64,000 nt of DNA from Neoceratodus forsteri (GCA_016271365.2 CM028131.1:173046501-173110500), one strand, 5' to 3'; counted from the stretch's first letter, positions 22,606 to 35,121 are shown. Made by a program: numbers and translations. Notes: generated by a model not told the origin, from the sequence alone.

Positions 22606-24632
22606 ATGAGAAAGAAAAAAATATATATTTTTTAAAAGAAGTAGCCAGGAAGGTGAAGGAGAAAAAGACAGCATTCAGAAAATACAAGAAAACACAGAGG
22701 GAGGAGGAGGATAGAAAAGCATATCTGAAAAGATTGAGTGAGGCAGGAAAAGCAGTATGAAGGCCAAAGCACAGGCAGAGGAAAAATAGCCCAGGCAATT
22801 AAGAAAGGAGACAAGACCTTTTTTTAGATACATAAGTGAACAATGAAAGACTAGAGGAGGGATTGTGAAACTAAAAAGGGAGGTAGTGAGGGAGTAGGGT
22901 CTGCTGAAGGGGACCAGGAAAAGGCAGAAATCCTGAATAATTATTTTTGTTCAGTATTTATGGAAGAAAGGGAGGGGGCAGGACCACTGTTTTGAGATAA
23001 AGGCAGCCAGGTGACAGGGATAGAAATCAGTCCATTCACAGAAGACAAAGTCTTAAAAGAGCTAGAAAAGTTGAGGGCAGAAAAGGCAGTGGGACTGGAT
23101 GGAATTCATTCCAGAATACTAAAGGAGCTTCCAAAGGAGCTGGGAGCACCCCTGACTGACCTGTTCAATAGATCAATAGAGACAGGGGTGGTCCTGGAGG
23201 ATTGAAGAAGGGTGCAGGTCGCCTCTCTCCACAAAAGTGGGAATAAAGAAGGGGCGGGATATTAGAGGCCAGTCCGCATAATCTCAGTGGTAGGCAAACT
23301 GATGGAATCATTACTCAAAGAAAGAATTGTGGTTTACCTCAAATCCAGTGGACAGCTGGATCCAAAGCAGCACGATTTCACAGCAGGCAGGTCTTGCCAG
23401 ACAAACCTGATAGACTTCTTTGATTGGGTGACCAGGGTGGTAGACTAGGGGGAAGGGTGGTGGATGTGGCCTATCTGGATTTTAGTAAGGCTTTAGACAC
23501 CGTCCCACATAGGAGGCTAATTAACAAAATGAGAAGTCTGGGAGTCGGGCACAGAGTGATGAACTGGGTCAGAAACTGGTTGAGTGGCAGGACACAAAGA
23601 GTGTTGGTGAATGGAGTTCAGGCCATGATTAGGTATGTGACCAGTGGGGTGCCTCAGGGTTCAGTGCTGAACCCAGTCCTATTTAATGTCTTCATTAGTG
23701 ACACTGTGGAGGGGCTGGGGGTAAGGTGTGTTTATCTGCAGATGACACAAAGGTCTGCGATAGGGTCAACACTCCAGGGTAGGTGGAAAAAATGAGAAGC
23801 TACCTAAGCAAGCTGGAGGAGTGGTTGAGAGCATGGCAGCTGAGAATCAGTACCAAGAAGTGCAAAATTATGCACTTTGGGCACGGGAACCAGGGACAGG
23901 GTTACTTACTTGGGGGAGCTACTGATGGTCACCAAACAGGAAAGGGATCTGGGGGTGATTAAATTGGATGATCTCATGATGACCAGACAGTGTGAGAAAG
24001 CAGTAAGGAAGGCCAGTGACATGGTGGGATACATAGGGAGGGGCATCACCAGCAGGAGAAAGGAGGTAGTGATGCCACTCTACAGATCACTAGCGAGATC
24101 TCATCTGGATTACTGTGTCCAGTTCTGGAGGCCGCATCTCAGGTAAGATATAGACAGAGTGGAAGCTGTCCAGACAAGGGCTACCAAGATGGTGCATGGG
24201 CTACACCAGAAGCCATATGAGGAGAAGTTGAAATACCTCAGTATGTATTCATTAGAGATGAGAAGGGGGTATGATAGAGACATTTAAATACCTCAAGGTA
24301 TAAATAAGGTAAGGAGGGGAGCCTATTTCAGAAAAGAAAATGCTCAAAAACACGGGGTCATGATATGAGGCTGGAGGTAGGTAGACTCAGGGGTAATGTG
24401 AGGAAATATTTTTTTATGGAAAAGGTGGTAGATGCTTGGACTAGCCTCCCTGCAGAGGTAGTGGGGTGTACAGACAGTGACCACATTTAAAAATGTGTGG
24501 GATAGGGAACCATAGAGGCACGGAAGACAGTGTTAGCAAGAAACATGATAGAGGTTAGAAAAAAAATGGGCAAACTTGATGGGCCAGGTAGTCTTTATCT
24601 GCTGTCAAATTTCTATGTTTCTATACAAAAAA
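22606..24632 (+). pseudogene. CR1-like LINE ORF2, near-complete RT and 3' end
   Basis: The linker region (about 22630-22830, Lys/Glu/Arg-rich) is followed by RT blocks. 23011-23205 gives KAVGLDGIHSRILKEL. 23424-23795 gives [20 protein letters not shown] and [19 protein letters not shown]. 23877-24146 gives GRGITSRRKEVVMPLYRSLA and YCVQFWRPHLR. 24150-24480 gives the C-terminus in other frames (ATKMVHGL-type, ERLKYLSMYSLEMRR-type). The element ends at 24632 with CTTTATCTGCTGTCA and TTTCTATGTTTCTAT. Stops (for example after TGVVLED, 23205) and frameshifts make it dead. The FADD box is frameshifted. Confidence 0.9.
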
Positions 24633-25029
24633 ATAAAATCAAAATAAGGTCACAAACTGTAAGGATTATCCTTGGCTATGTATCATTTCTGTGTAGACAA
24701 TCTCTGGATTATTACAAATAAAAATAAATAAAATCCCATATTGCAGCTAACTCAGCATTGGTATACAGCTGGGTACCATCATAATACAGTAACTTCATAC
24801 AGTATGTACCTATCATGGTGTCTCCACTCTATAAGTAGTATATTGCTTCACACATGTTCCCTTTAATTTTTTTCTCCTTGTTCAATGCATGTATTATTAC
24901 CCATTTGATTATCATGTCTGTGTAGCATAGTACAACATGAATTATGTGTGCCACATGGTTTACAATATCGACGTTGTGTATATTAATAACTTTACACTGT
25001 ATCCATTTGAATCGCATAACCTGTCATAT
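24633..25029. other. No gene seen
   Basis: AT-rich sequence, no repeats or conserved frames recognised. Confidence 0.5.
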
Positions 25030-25960
25030 ATAGAAAAACAGAAACTAACGGCAGGCAATGAAAGCTGGGCCCATCTTGTCTGCCCATTTTTAGTTATGAT
25101 CACTTTTGCTGCAGACCCAACTTGATCTACAGCACTGTCTCCTCCACCCCTTCCTTCCTCCTAGAATTTCTTTGTGCCTATCCAAGGCATTTTTGAAACC
25201 CACCACTGGTTTCACCCCTACTACCTCCCATGGAAGGCTGTTCCAGGAATCCACCACCCTTTCTGTAAAGAAATACTTCCTCACATCTCTCCTGAATTTA
25301 CCTCCTTCCAGCTTCATATTTTGACCCCTTGTTCTACAGCACCTTTTTCTCTTAAACGTATCTCCCTCCGGTACGTTATTAACCTCTGTGAGGTATTTAA
25401 AGGGCTCCTTCTTTACCCACCTTTCACTCCTCTCCTCCTGGGTGTACATATTGAACTCTTTTAGTCTCCTCTCATAGGGCTTCTGATGCAGACCTTGCAC
25501 CATTTCAACATCCCTCAGTTCTCTTCTTGTCACTTTCTCCTTTTTCCAGTTGTTCCTCCTTCCTCGCCTTTCTCATTTGACTGCTTCTTTTCCCCCTTCC
25601 TCCTTTGCTAACCCCCTGCTTCCTTGAATAACTTGCATCCTGGTGGGACTATCTCCCCCTGAGATCTCCCTACTCTCTATCTCAGCCTGTTGTGGCCCAC
25701 TGTCTGTCTCCCATGTTTCTTCCATCACCCCCCTCAGCTACTTTAAATGTCCATCCAAGTAACATTTAAACCACCCACTGAGGACTATGGTTCCCTCCTT
25801 AATGGAAGCAGGCCACCATCTCGGTATAGGTTCTTATCCTTCCAGGTTGGTCCACAGTCCCCACCGTAGCCATGCCTCTCCTCTCTGCACCATTCTTTCT
25901 ACCATTAGTTGAAGGTCTTTGTGTGGAGCTCCCTCTCAATCCACACACAGTACAAGACAC
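25030..25960 (-). pseudogene. CR1-like LINE, 3' end joined to an ORF1-like piece
   Basis: 25533-25090 on minus is an open 147-codon stretch of the ORF2 C-terminus (QGLHQKPYERRLKEFNMYT, KYFFTERVVDSWNSLPWEVV). The 3' tail reaches ~25030 with GGGCAGACAAGATGGGCCC. Upstream, 25560-25960, the reverse strand contains GPTWKDKNLYRD, which resembles the end of the CR1 ORF1 esterase domain. Almost the whole of ORF2 is therefore missing between the two parts, which suggests an internal deletion in this copy. Confidence 0.75.
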
Positions 25961-27470
25961 ATTCGCCCCTCACATTTTAAACACATGGGAAACACAATAT
26001 CAACCAGATAACTGATCTAACTTTACCAAAAACTAAATTTACACACTGAGCTGACTACAGCAATTCGTTTTTATGTTTAAGCCCATTAAATATTCTTATC
26101 AAGTTAACGCATTAGCACCTGTAGTGACGCTGACCAGAACTTGTTCAGACAGCTGTTCCTTTTACTATATGTTTGCCATTTTATTCATCAGTTTGTTTAT
26201 TCCTGCTCTTTATTTTCTGTGCAATTTATCTTTGCTTGTGCCTTTGTGACTTGTATACCTCTGCTACTGCTGCTGTTTGTGAAGACAACTCCAGACAGCT
26301 TTTTACATTGCAGTGCTAACAATATGACAATATATAACACCACATAAAACACTTTGGTTGTGATTCTGAAAGCTGTTTTTCACAGTGAAACAGCAGCTGT
26401 ATGAATTGTTTGCATTGGCTGGCTCTCTACAGCAGGTCAGAGTCATTAGTCTTGATGCTCCTCTAAAAATAGCCACCTTTCATCTAGGCACATGATCCTG
26501 CCATCATGCCACATCTCTTAACTGCCCCTGATTTTTCAGGGACGTCCACAATTTTGCCTTAATATTTTGCTTTGCCACTCCTAAATTTGTCATCCTGCTA
26601 CTGGGCATTCAGTGACTGCAGTAAAAAATAATTAGTACTTTTACCGACAGCATACCTGATGTTCCAGCAGCAAGATTTAAAAGGAACACTCTGACAAGAA
26701 GCGATGAGTAATTTTACTTGGGAAGGGGGGTGCCCTCTATGGGGTTTTTCGTGCACTGGGACCAGATCAGCAAAAGAAGTGAGGGGTAGGACACCACTTC
26801 TGGATGAGCAGAGGGTGGGATTTTTATTTATTTATTTACTTACAAAGGACAGCTCGAGTATTTTAGTTGTTGCAATTTTCTGAGCACAGCACAATGCAGA
26901 TGGGAGTTATAGTTTTCAAACACTGATCTATTCTGCTGAGTAGCTGTCCTGTCCTTGTATTTGCTATGTCCAAACTATTTTGTTCTTACATGTGGCTGCT
27001 TGAATTGGGAACTCACTGAGGGATATGATGTTCCCTATCACGGCAGTACCGATCAGTGGGTTGGCAGACCTTCATTGCTGAATAGGCGCAATATGACATC
27101 TGAGTCAATGGAGAATGATGGATCAACTGGAACCGGACAATATTACACTACTGGGTGCCTGCTAGTTGGTGTCAAGAAAAAACATACATAGATCTAACAT
27201 TTGTATCCTGTGTGGACATGCTGATATTGACACCCTCCCTGCAACCACCTTCACATGGTCTGTTTAAACTCCACCCCCCCCCCACCGACATCCTCGCATC
27301 CAATCTGGAGCCACCAGAGCATGCGCTTCGTGGGTCAGAGCAGTTTTAGGTCCAATTAAAATCAGCTTCACATACAATTGCTTGCAAAGTCAGTCATTTT
27401 TATTTAAATTAACTTAACACACTCCAGCATAAAAGAACATTAAAACAGCAGCAGAACACTATCTCTATAA
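25961..27470. other. No gene seen
   Basis: Holds a TTTATTTATTTATTTAC tract (26820), possibly the tail of a minus-strand retroelement, and a CTTAACTGCCCCTGATTTTT-type patch at 26517. Nothing coding is recognised. Confidence 0.45.
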
Positions 27471-27530
27471 TTAGATAGGTAAATAGATAGATTGATAGAT
27501 AGGCAGACAGACAGACAGACAGAGATAGGG
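27471..27530. repeat. (GATA)n/(GACA)n microsatellite
   Basis: TAGATAGATTGATAGATAGG followed by five CAGA units. Confidence 0.9.
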
Positions 27531-27715
27531 AAAGGGATCTCTGGCTCACTGCTTCAGCTGAAGCTGGCAGCACAACTTCCAGCTGTGGCTTCAGCATTTA
27601 AGAAAATCCCACTGTTCTCATACAGAGAATGCTGGTGAATGACTCCTCTCTCTAAGCTGAGTACCTTGGATTTTGGGTGCCCTGGAAAGATATTTCTGGC
27701 AACTAAAAAATTCCA

Positions 27716-27768
27716 CAAACACCAGAATCTAGCTAAACAGGGCCTGTTTAGCTAGGTTCAGGTGTTTG
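27716..27768. repeat. 53 bp palindrome
   Basis: CAAACACC...CTAGCTAAACAGG is mirrored by CCTGTTTAGCTAG...GGTGTTTG around a single central base (about 27742). Confidence 0.85.
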
Positions 27769-27929
27769 TTTTTTTTAAATACATAATTTATATGTACTTT
27801 TACCGTTTGTAAGTTTAAAAAGTAAAAAGAAAATGGTGGCCATCTCAAATGTTTTGTTTCCCCAGTGACAAGTAAATCATGCAAGTAACCACTCACAATA
27901 TGTTTTTCTTACCTTTTGTGATAGTCTTT

Positions 27930-28380
27930 TTTTACCTTTTAGAAAAGCTTTTTTTTTTACCAGCTGCACTGGAACATTATCTCAAAAATCATTATAACTT
28001 TAAATTGGTATAATATTTCTTCACCAAAGCTTCCAAAGGCACACCCTTGCCATGGGCCCCTTCAACCATGAAAATTTCATGAACAAATTTCATACAGTCT
28101 AGGCTGTAGGTGAGATCAAAAATTACCCAATTTTAAGTATAGGGAAACCAAACATGTTTTTTTCTGGTTTTTGGCACTCCATATCTTGGAAACCATACAA
28201 GATTCCATTACAAAACTTTCCCCGTCTTGAGACTCTGACAGTCTAACCACACAAGCAATATTTAGGGCTATTTCATCAAATGATGCAAAAGTTATTAAGG
28301 TGCAAAATGTGGGGTTTAACATTAAACAGCCTACTTCACGCTAACTGTGGGGCACTATTGTGCCCCTGTAATAAAGACTT
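27930..28380. repeat. Dispersed repeat family, copy 2
   Basis: Same ordered blocks as 5550-5930: TAATATTTCTTCACCAAAGC, CCAAAGGCACA, GCAAAAGTTATTAAGGTGCA, and an end GGGGCACTATTGTGCCCC that is itself a palindrome (28350-28367). Confidence 0.55.
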
Positions 28381-28453
28381 TTTTTTTGTAACAGCCTTGC
28401 AAAATTTGCACCTGCTAGAATTATGCTAAAAATATGGTAGAGGTAGTAACCAT

Positions 28454-29446
28454 GGGCTCTATGCATGAAGCCTACGAGCTGCATATGTAAGGTGCATAGG
28501 TAACCCTAAGTGAGAACGCCATGCAGCAGGGGTCCCGCAGATCCCTGGCGGCATTCACAACCTGCAAACCAGCCAGTTGTGCATGGAATCCCCTGGCCGT
28601 CCAGAGAGCTATGTGCAATGGGCAGTCCAGGGGGAGTATCGGGGGCATTTCCACATTAACGTGATTCAAAAAGGTGCAGAGTACCACACAATAGGAGGCA
28701 CAAGTTATGGTGGGGGGATCCTGCTATAACTGATGTGCATCCCTCCCATGTGCACACATAGCAATGCAGATCACAATGCTGTCGGGTGCAGTCCTGTTCT
28801 GGTGCATGCATAAAGGCACATCAGTGTCATTTTCATGTTCAGGGTGGGAGAACGACCATCCCTAGGGTCAGATGGTATAGGTAAGTATGGGGAAGTGCAT
28901 GGGGGTGGGCATATCTTTCCTATTAGGCAGGTGGTCTGTAAGTGTCCAGCAGCCACTGTTTGCACATATACCAGGTGTCTGTGTGATACCACTGGTATGG
29001 CGTGGCATGTGTTGTCCCACATACACTGTGGACCTGAGCTGTGGGTTGGATCCACACACTCATACAGGGTGTCAGTACAGTACGCAGCACAGTCAGTCCT
29101 ATGACCATATGTCTGTGGTACCCATGACAGGAGCAGATGATGTTCCTGTACTTCCATGGCATTCCATGCCATCCCAGGATCCCCCACTTGCCTACAGAAG
29201 GGATCCACTCTGGGACCAAGGACAGGCATCTGATTGGATGCCTGCCTGTGTCTTGTGTCCCGTGCTCTGCACCCCTTCACACCCCCCTTGTGCTCCTGTG
29301 TGTTGGGGGTGGGGCCATGGACAGTTGCCCTGTGGGTGCTTGTGGTCATGAATACCACGTACCCTGTGCCTGTCTGATGCCACACAGATATGGGGGTGGT
29401 ATACGTGCCTTTGACACATGTAACCTGCATGTTTGTGCATAGATCC
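28454..29446. mobile_element. Putative ~1 kb TIR element
   Basis: The ends pair imperfectly: GGGCTCTATGCATGAAG at the left and GTGCATAGATCC at the right. The interior has long overlapping open frames on both strands (up to 242 codons, minus), none with recognisable domains. Mutual openness of opposite strands suggests composition rather than coding. No target duplication is convincing, so this is tentative. Confidence 0.35.
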
Positions 29447-29462
29447 TCATGTGCTGGTGAAG

Positions 29463-29605
29463 GGTATTTTAATAGGTAGTACAGTATGAACAACCTCATC
29501 TTTCAGGTTCATATCTCCCCTTAAATTCTCTGAGGATGGTATTTAAGAGGGATAAGAACCTGAAAGATAACATTGATTACACTGTACAACCTATTGAAAT
29601 ATACT
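29463..29605. mobile_element. ~140 bp hairpin element
   Basis: The arms are about 60 bp: TATTTTAATAGGT-GTACAGT at the left pairs with ACTGTACAACCTATTGAAAT at the right, and ATCTTTCAGGTTC pairs with GAACCTGAAAGAT. It lies directly at the 3' terminus of the long CR1 copy that starts at 29606. Confidence 0.8.
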
Positions 29606-29639
29606 AACATACTAAAATGCCAGCAGAATAGGCCTAACG

Positions 29640-32600
29640 GTCTTTCGTGTCAGCTTGTTTGGTCAGCCCCCACCCTGGGAGCTGACCTTGCAGCCCCCCT
29701 CGCCCTCTCTGGCTTCCCCCTTCCCAGTTCCGGATATTCTCGCTGCACTGGATTTTGCTTCCAGAACCCTTCCCCTGCACCTGTCCCACCCCTTCTTGAA
29801 CCCCTCCACTGACTCTGCCTCCACCAGCCCCCTGGGCAGTGCATTCTATGGCTCCACCACCCTTTCAGTGAAGTAGCACCTCCTCCTTTCTCCCCTGAAT
29901 CCCTCCCTCAGCTTCCACTCATGCCCTCTAGTTGCCCCCACCCTTCCTTCAAAGCACCCTGACTGCTCCTCCCCTATTTACCCCCTTCATGTACCTGAAG
30001 ACCTCTATCATGTCCCCCGGTCCCTTCTCTCTTCCAATGTGTACATATTTAGCTCTTCGAGCCTCTCCCCATAGGTCCTGTCCCCAAGCCCCAAATCATT
30101 TTGGTTGCCCTCCTCTGGACTCTCTCCAGGAGTTCCATGTCCCTCTTTAAGTGTGGCCTCCAAAACTGCACACAGTAGTTGAGGTGCGGCCTCACCAAGC
30201 AGTTATACAGAGGGAGTATCACTTCCCTCCTTCTGGAGGTGATCTCCCTAGCGATGCATCCCAGCATCCTGTTGGCCTTGGCCGCTGCCCTCCTACAAGT
30301 CTCTGATCTGTTCATCTTGACATTCACCACCACCCCCAGGTTCCTCTCAGCCATCGAGGCTTATAGCATTCCCCCCCCAGGGTGTACACTTGGCCCAGGT
30401 TTCTGGCCCCCAGGTGCAGTACCTTGCATTTCCCTGCATTGAACCTCAGCTTCCACTTTCTAGACCATCTTTCCAGAGCCTCCAGATCCCCCTGTAGGGC
30501 CACCCTCCCCTCCTCCCCATCCACCACCACCCCCAGTTTTGAGTCATCCACAAAGAGACTCATCTCACTCCTGATACCTGTCCTTATGTCAGAGACGTAG
30601 GCGTTGAACAGGAGGGGCCCAAGGACTGATCCCTGCGGGACTCCACTAATGACCCTCCTTGGGGATGAGACTATCCCGCCAGCTACGACCCTCTGGGTCT
30701 GGTTCTGGAGCCAATTGCCTATCCATCTGATCATCTGGTTCCCCACCCCCATTTCTCCCAGCTTATCCAACAGGCCCCATGAGGAACAGAGTCAAATGCC
30801 TTGCTGGAGTCCAGAAAGAGGACATCCACTGGTCTACCCAGGTCCAAAGCACTCATCACCCAGTCATAGAACTCCACAAGGTTTGTCTGACATGATTTCC
30901 CTGTGACGAATCCATGCTGTCAATCATCCAGGCACCCTGACTTTTCCAGGTCCCCCCAGCCTCTCCTTGTCAATGCCCTCCATCACCTTGCCCACCACCG
31001 ATGTCAGGCTGATGGGCCTGTAGTTCCCTGCCACCTCTCTTGATCCCCCCTTGTGGATAAGCACTATATACTCCACCTTCCAGTCCTGGGGCACCCACCC
31101 TGTCCTCAGAGAGATGGTGAAAAGCTCCGCCAGGGTTTCGCCAGGACATCCGCCAGTTCCTTCAGCACTCTGGGATGTAATTTATCCGGCCTCAGTGCTT
31201 TCTCATCTTAAGGGACCTGAGGGCTTCCCTCACTCTCTCTGCTGTGATTTCCACCTCTGCTACCTCTTCCCCCTGCTTAGCCTTCCCCCCTCCTACCAGT
31301 GATGCCTCCCCCTCTCTCTCCAGACCCGCCGATCGGTAAGGGTCCCCCCCCTCAGTATCACTGTCTCCTCCCATGTATGATGCAGCCCCATTTTCCTTGG
31401 TGAAACTGAGGTGAAGTACTCATTTAGTACCTCAGTCTGCTCCCCCCAGTCTTGTGCCCATCTCTCCCCTGTTTTAATCCTGCCAATCTGCCCCTTCACC
31501 CTTCGTTTTTCCCCAATATATCTAAAGAACCCCTTGTTCCTTCTCCTAATTTCCCTGGCCAGGTTTTGCTCCTACCTTGCCTTAGCCGACCTCACCACCC
31601 TAGTGGCTCTTCTACCCATCAGCTCGTACTCCCCTTGGTCCCTTTCACTCCTTGAACACTTGAATTGCATATAGGCTGCCTTCTTTCCCCTCACCACCTC
31701 CTGGGCCTCCCTGGTCCACCAGCAGGGTTTTCAGGTCCTACCACATTTTCGTCTTACTCTTGCACAGGTGCTGGTAGCATCCTGCACCCCTCTCCTGATG
31801 TTTTCCCACCTACTGTCAGCGTCCATGTCTGGCCCAATCACATCCAAATGCTCCTTAAGGATCCTTCCTATTTCCTTAAAATCCACCCCCCTGAAGTCAG
31901 TTACCTCTGTCTTTGTGCAGCCTTGTACCCCTCCAAGGTCCGGGCAGAACCAGACCATGGCATGGTCGCTACCCGCCAATGGGTCCCTTACCTCCAGGCC
32001 CCCAATCTGGTCACTGTCTGCCAGGACCACATCCAGTACCCGCGCCTCCCTGGTCGGTTCCCCCACCTGCTGAGTTAGGAACGCATCCTGAAAGACATCC
32101 AACAACCTCTGTTCCCTGGCCACCGAGGATGTCATAGTTTCCCAGTCTGTTCCTGGTATGTTTAAGTCCCCCAACACCACCACCCTTCCCCTGCCCAGTC
32201 TTCAGTGTCTCCCAACATCTGCCACCAGACTCTCCTCCAGCTCCTCCACCAGCGCATCGGGTCTATACACCACTCCTATTTTTACTCTCTTGCCCCCCTT
32301 GTTATCAAGGTGACCCAAATCACCTCCACGGTTCCCTCTGCCTCCTCTACTCCCCCTATGCCAATGCAGTTTTTGACTATTATTGCTACCCTTCCTCCCC
32401 TTCCCCCCATCCTTCCTGAACATAGTGTAACCCTCCAGGTTCAGGTCCCAGTCATGTCCTGCGGTGGCTCAGGTCTCAGTGACCGCTGCCACATCCCCCC
32501 CTCCCTTGGTTAGCATCGCCTGGAGCTCAGGCATTTTATTGCCCAAGCTCCTGGCATTTAGCAGGACTACCTACCACCCTTTCCCTATACTTCCATTTCC

Positions 32601-32720
32601 TCTGCTCGTGTTCCTATGGGGATTCTGTCTTCCCCTGGTCTGCACCTTACCAGTCAGCCTTTTCCCGCATTCCTCCAGCTCCCCAAGGAGGTGGAGAAAG
32701 AGTCCCTCCTTTATCGGACC
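29640..32720 (-). pseudogene. CR1 ORF2: endonuclease and reverse transcriptase, broken
   Basis: The endonuclease is visible in 32423-32202 (VKIGVVYRPDAL) and 32183-31731 (VVLGDLNIPGTDWE, VLDVVLADS, LAGSDHAMVWF: the Asp/Asn and SDH catalytic blocks). 31499-31192 covers the linker (LNEYFTSVS). RT follows at 30770-30324: [39 protein letters not shown] and active site LFVDDSKLG. Then 30354-30049 gives AREITSRRREVILPLYNCLV and FWRPHLKRDMELLERVQRRA. The last part, to about 29640, gives YFTERVVEP. At least four frameshifts or stops interrupt it. Confidence 0.88.
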
Positions 32721-32754
32721 CCCCTCGACAGCCTTTTCTCCCATCCCACCCCCT

Positions 32755-34361
32755 TCACAAGTTTAAACCCCACCTTTCACCAATGAACCCCTCTATTTTC
32801 AACTTAAGGATTCCCTTCCCCTCCAAATTGAGATGGAGCCTATCTCTAGCATACAGCCCCTTATTCTCCCAGGTCTCCCCCCAGTCTCCCATCAACCCAT
32901 ACCCTCTGGCCTCACACCGCTCCCTGAGCCACTGGTTTATCTCCCTAATCTTCCTTTTGTGTTCCCCACTAGCCCTTGGCACTGGCAGGATTTCTGAGAA
33001 GGAAATTGCGCATCCTATGTCATGATAGACCCTGGCAAGCTCTCTGAACCTTGCCTGTATCTCTAGCTTACTATTTCCCTCAATGTCATTTGTACCTAGG
33101 TGGACCAGTATATCCGGGGAACCCCCACAGTCCTTTGCCAGCTGATATACCTTGTGCTTGGCCCTGTGCACTGTTAGTCCAGGGAAGCATTTTGTTCTAA
33201 CTGGCCAGGCTTCCCCCTCCCTATCCCATTTGATACCCCTGATCATAGAATCCCCCAACAGAAGCACTCTGACCACTCCTTTTCCTCCATTCCCCCCCTT
33301 CCAAGTCCCTCATCCTTTCTAATGGCCCCTCCACCCAGTCGATCGCTCTCCCTCCCTTATCTGGGTGCCATCTCCGCCCCTTATTTACCCTAGCCACCCC
33401 CTTCCCCCTCCGATCCTATGCCTCTCCTCCTCCCATATCTCGCTTCTCTCACCCTCACTGCTTGCGACTGGTCCTTCTCCCCATCTGCTAAACTAGCCTG
33501 GCTCATCCTCCCTTCCTTTCCGTCTCCATTCAGCCCCTCCATACTTGTCGTGCTCCCCTGGCCTAAACCCCCAGCTCCCTTTACTGTATCCTCCTTGTAC
33601 TTCTGGTCCTTTTCCTTGCCCTTTCCTCCCAACTGGTCCTTCTCCATGCACTTTCCTCCCTCTTCCACCTGCTCCTCCTGCTCTGATCCACTACTCCCCC
33701 ATTTTCCCCCATTCCAGGTTCGCCCCTGTTCCTCCTGCTACCCAGACCCTGCCTCCTGCCCCCCACTCCTTTTCCATCTCTAACCACCCCTTTCATGGCT
33801 ACATCACCCCCCCATCCTCAAGCAGAAGAAGAGAATTGAAGCAGTTACTGAGCTTAAGGTCCAATCCACCTCCCCACCTTGCTTCCTTCAGTCCAGCCCC
33901 AGCCATCTGCCTACATCCCTGATAATTTTGCCCCTCTGGCCCCCCTCTGTGAGGGTTCTCAGTTACCTGCCTGCTTCCTTGGTAGTACACTCCTTTTGGG
34001 CCCCCTCTGCTAGGGTCCCTATCTGACCTCAGAGTACTCTCCTGCACTCCTTTCCCTATGCCCCCACCTCTAGTGCTTGGTGCAACCCTGTGGGAGAGCC
34101 CCTGCCCTCTTCCCCAACCATACCTCCCCCCTTCCCCAGCTGTCTCCTAATTCCCGCAACCTCCTCCCTAAGCTGTGCCAGCTGGTAGCACACTGGGCAA
34201 CCACTGAACTTCCAAGCCCAGTCCAGTATCATGGCTGCCCCACACCCTGTGCACCCCACCACCCTCCAAAAGATGCCGGCCCTAATCATGTGTGGTCCCA
34301 TCCCCCTCCAAGTAGATTTCCTTGGGTAAGCCACCCGGTTCCCCACTAGTCCAAGATACAC
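32755..34361 (-). pseudogene. CR1 ORF1: zinc-finger, coiled-coil and SGNH esterase protein, broken
   Basis: The N-terminal part (34361-34056) holds CTGC...CPVC, a C-x2-C-x14-C-x2-C zinc-binding pattern, directly followed by the heptad-like YQLAQLREEVAGIRRQL. A low-complexity Gly/Lys/Glu-rich linker (34050-33400) is broken by stops and frame changes. The C-terminal 173 codons (33276-32755) are an SGNH/GDSL hydrolase: LLGDSMIRGI (block I, Ser), LVHLGTNDIEGN (block III) and DRLHLNLEGKGIL (block V, catalytic Asp/His region). Known CR1 and L2 ORF1 proteins combine such domains and are thought to bind nucleic acid or membranes. The esterase catalytic residues look intact. Confidence 0.85.
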
Positions 34362-34670
34362 CCCTACTGACTAATCAGGTCACCTACTAATCCTAGATAC
34401 AGTCCCACAGTAAACCAGTAACCCTGTCACTAGGTGCAGTACAACATAGTAACTTTATAAGGAAAGTGAACAACTCCCTAAGCTCCTCTCTCCCAGCCTT
34501 TAAATTCAACCCCCAGTGGCTAGAACTACATGAGCTGCACCTGAAGCCTTTTCCTCCAATTGCAGGGCAGGTGTTCCCTTATAAATGAGCAGAGCTCTGG
34601 GGAGGGAGGGGTGGTATTAGGGCTACACCCAACTCAAGAGAGAGAGTGTATCAGCCCTGTGTCTGCCCCT

Positions 34671-35121
34671 CCTGCCCAAACAAATTTAAAAGCACACACA
34701 AAAAAAGAAAGGCAGTTAAGACAGACCTCAACTACAATGTCCAACACACCAAAATGAAAGATTAAAAACTACTTTAAATCAACTTAAAAACACACTCACC
34801 AGCTACAAGCCCTTTCTCCCACTTCTCTAGCTGCAGACTGACTCAGATGGCAGTTCGCCACACCTCTAACAGCACTAATCCCTGAAATATGATGCCTGCA
34901 CTTACAGGCCAGAGAGCAACATTTAAACCCACAATCACCAATGTGTCTGTTACACTCTCTTAATCCTGCCCAAACAAATTTAAAAGCACACAAAAAAAGG
35001 CAGTTAAGACAGACCTCAACTACAATGTCCAACACACTGAAATGGAAGCTAAAAAACTACTTTAAATCAACTTACAAACACACTCAGCAGCTACAAGTTT
35101 TTCTCCCACTTCTCTAGCTGC
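34671..35121 (-). repeat. Tandem repeat in the CR1 5' leader
   Basis: Two units with a ~294 bp period (34671-34834 and 34965-35121 align almost base for base: CCTGCCCAAACAAATTTAAA, AGGCAGTTAAGACAGACCTC, TCTCCCACTTCTCTAGCTGC). It lies upstream of ORF1, where LINEs place their internal promoter. Confidence 0.75.

Noticed and set aside
28771..29499. 242-codon minus-strand open frame
   Set aside because: Overlapping open frames of 90-150 codons exist on both strands of the same DNA, and none shows a domain, repeat or signal. It is best explained by base composition of a non-coding repeat.
32783..34349. Plus-strand open frames opposite the long CR1
   Set aside because: They are antisense shadows of the esterase and linker of ORF1.
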